From contig CBDUYD010000160.1 in NCBI GenBank assembly GCA_965371355.1, positions 1 through 6,610 on the forward strand: a DNA stretch of 6,610 nucleotides, read 5' to 3'. Both the position numbers and the translations under genes were made by a program. This document shows positions 5,886 through 6,610 of this stretch, one piece after another. Every line of letters begins with the position of its first letter. Position 1 is the first letter of the stretch. Source of the stretch: JASJHI01 sp965371355. Lineage in GTDB: Bacteria; Actinomycetota; Acidimicrobiia; Acidimicrobiales; Ilumatobacteraceae. A model generated the notes under the pieces. The model saw only the letters and a list, made by a program, of their open reading frames with translations. It made no database searches and was not told the origin of the DNA.

Positions 5886-6063
5886 GTGCTCGTCGTGCAG
5901 ACGATGGAGGGCTCCGGGCCCTTCGGCGCCAGGGCGATCGACGAGATCCCCGAGGACGGTGTCGCACCGGCGATCTCCAACGCGATCATCAAACGCGACC
6001 GGAACGGCCATCGACGATCTGCCGTGCACGCCCGAGCCGGTGTGGAACGCACTGCACGGGTGA
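5886..6063 (+). pseudogene. Frameshifted C-terminal relic of a second xanthine dehydrogenase large subunit
   Basis: In one frame (5886-5987) the translation reads VLVVQTMEGSGPFGARAIDE and continues IPEDGVAPAISNAI. This matches the C-terminal motif of molybdopterin subunits, where (S/G)GPFGAK-S-V-(G/S)E carries the catalytic glutamate (codon 5943-5945 here). The match then moves by +1: from 5995 the next frame gives ATGTAIDDLPCTPEPVWNAL and stops at 6061-6063, the usual ending of these proteins. A single-base insertion (or two-base loss) between about 5985 and 5997 explains the break. More than 600 upstream residues are absent. A GWLPSNIST stretch in a third frame from 5843 might be a further degraded piece of the preceding YLLPT-type region, but this is weak. 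The sequence differs clearly from the intact large subunit at 1701-3962, so it is a paralogue from another subfamily rather than a recent duplicate. Its stop overlaps the first mini-ORF of the 14-bp repeat array. Confidence 0.72.
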
Positions 6064-6142
6064 GAGTGCAAGGATGACGCTGCGGCGATGAGAGTTCAGG
6101 GATGAGAGTTCACCGATGAGCGTGCAGGGATGACGCTGTCGG
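6059..6142 (+). repeat. Six tandem 14-bp units forming a chain of overlapping mini-ORFs before xdhC
   Basis: Units begin at 6059, 6073, 6087, 6101, 6115 and 6129 with consensus near GATGAGAGTTCAGG; the outer units are more diverged. Each contains ATGA (GTGA in the first). From these, five 5-codon frames follow one another: MRVQG from GTG 6060, MTLRR from ATG 6074, MRVQG from 6088, MRVHR from 6102 and MSVQG from 6116. Every TGA stop overlaps the next start by 4 bp. The first start overlaps the stop of the relic tail (6061-6063), and the last stop (6131-6133) overlaps the xdhC ATG (6130). The 14-bp period is what an 18-nt ORF with a 4-nt overlap requires. Tandem duplication of an original stop/start junction would produce it. 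Confidence 0.9.
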
Positions 6143-6610
6143 GCCGGCGCGAGCGGGGAGCCGGCGACGATCACCTGTTGCGCGCACTGCTCGACACGAC
6201 GAATGCCGGTGGTGGTGTCGTGCTCGCCACCGTGGTCGGAACCGCGCGCTCGGTGCCGCGTCACGCCGGCGCGAAGATGCTCGTCTATCCCGACCGCCGT
6301 CAGGTCGGCACGATCGGCGGAGGCGAGATGGAATCGCGTGTCGTCGACGCCGCGATCGATGCGCTGCGCGACCGGCGACCGCGGCACATGGAGTTCGAGC
6401 TCGTCGACCCGGCGGTCGGTGACCCAGGGGTGTGCGGGGGAACCGTCAACGTCTATCTGGAGCCGTACATGCCACAACCACAACTCGTCGTCGTCGGATG
6501 CGGACACGTCGGACGCGCGGTCGTCGAACTCGCCCACTGGCTCGGCTACCACGTAACCGCGCTCGACGATCGAACCGAGGTCGCCGATCCCGATGCGCTC
6601 GGTGCTGCCG
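6130..6610 (+). CDS. xdhC: XdhC/CoxI-family molybdenum cofactor insertion protein (partial, runs off the window)
   Basis: The first 160 codons are visible and the gene continues past the right edge. The N-terminal XdhC/CoxI domain shows SVPRHAGAKM (41-50), GTIGGGEMESR (60-70) and GVCGGTVNVYLEP (100-112). A Rossmann domain then begins with LVVVGCGHVGRA (119-130) and reaches DDR (146-148). Proteins of this family bind molybdenum cofactor, present it for sulfuration and insert it into xanthine dehydrogenase in the cytosol. The usual Cys or small residue after GGG is Glu here (GGGEME). The ATG at 6130 is the only start codon in frame after the TGA at 6103. CAGGG lies directly against that ATG, too close for a normal ribosome binding site, so initiation probably depends on coupling from the overlapping mini-ORF. 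The gene runs divergently from the intact xanthine dehydrogenase operon and behind a dead paralogue, yet it is a plausible partner for the intact enzyme. Confidence 0.9.
   Translation, partial: MTLSGRRERGAGDDHLLRALLDTTNAGGGVVLATVVGTARSVPRHAGAKMLVYPDRRQVGTIGGGEMESRVVDAAIDALRDRRPRHMEFELVDPAVGDPGVCGGTVNVYLEPYMPQPQLVVVGCGHVGRAVVELAHWLGYHVTALDDRTEVADPDALGAA

Noticed and set aside
5698..5967. 89-codon minus-strand frame in the scar
   Set aside because: It starts antisense to the xanthine dehydrogenase relic, has a basic low-complexity first half, and lacks any motif I recognise. It could be real but I cannot support it.
3989..6091. 700-codon plus-strand frame opposite the FAD/[2Fe-2S] gene and through the scar
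   Set aside because: Longest frame in the window, but it is antisense to a clear gene, has no domain pattern, and runs through both relics in frames that do not match their homology.
1..6610. CRISPR array, tRNA, rRNA, insertion sequence or integrase
   Set aside because: No repeat-spacer periodicity with unique spacers, no cloverleaf or rRNA-like segment, and no transposase or integrase motifs were seen on either strand.

Overview
The window looks like chromosomal DNA from a high-GC actinobacterium. The evidence is strong G/C preference at third codon positions, GTG start codons, frequent CGATCG words, stop/start overlaps between genes, and a possibly leaderless mRNA. I cannot fix the genus; Acidimicrobiia-like lineages are one possibility. 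The theme is oxidative purine catabolism: two enzymatic routes that both end at urate.

Layout, left to right. Positions 1-329 hold no gene, but contain two diverged tandem copies of an ~82 bp unit and a possible promoter. An 8-oxoguanine deaminase-like amidohydrolase (330-1697, +) follows. Convergent to it, 3 bp away, is a minus-strand xanthine dehydrogenase operon. It consists of a fused FAD-binding/[2Fe-2S] subunit (3959-5470) and the molybdopterin catalytic subunit (1701-3962), joined by a 4-bp GTGA overlap with a strong Shine-Dalgarno. The catalytic residues expected of a purine hydroxylase are present.

Upstream of this operon is a scar. A 52-codon reading frame (5467-5625, -) matches the C-terminal end of a nucleoside/sugar-type ABC transporter permease and still overlaps the FAD/[2Fe-2S] gene through another GTGA. 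About 260-280 bp of lower-GC, gene-poor DNA follows, with a perfect 15-bp palindrome. On the plus strand is the frameshifted C-terminal tail of a second, different xanthine dehydrogenase large subunit (5886-6063). The two relics are head to head and both lack their 5' parts, which suggests a past deletion or rearrangement between two purine operons.

The right end begins an xdhC-type accessory gene (6130 to beyond the window), which would load sulfurated molybdenum cofactor into xanthine dehydrogenase. Between the dead tail and xdhC lies the most unusual element: six tandem copies of a 14-bp unit (6059-6142). They create five consecutive 5-codon mini-ORFs, each stop codon overlapping the next start by 4 bp (GTGA once, then ATGA five times), with the last overlap being the xdhC start. 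I know of no named system with this arrangement.
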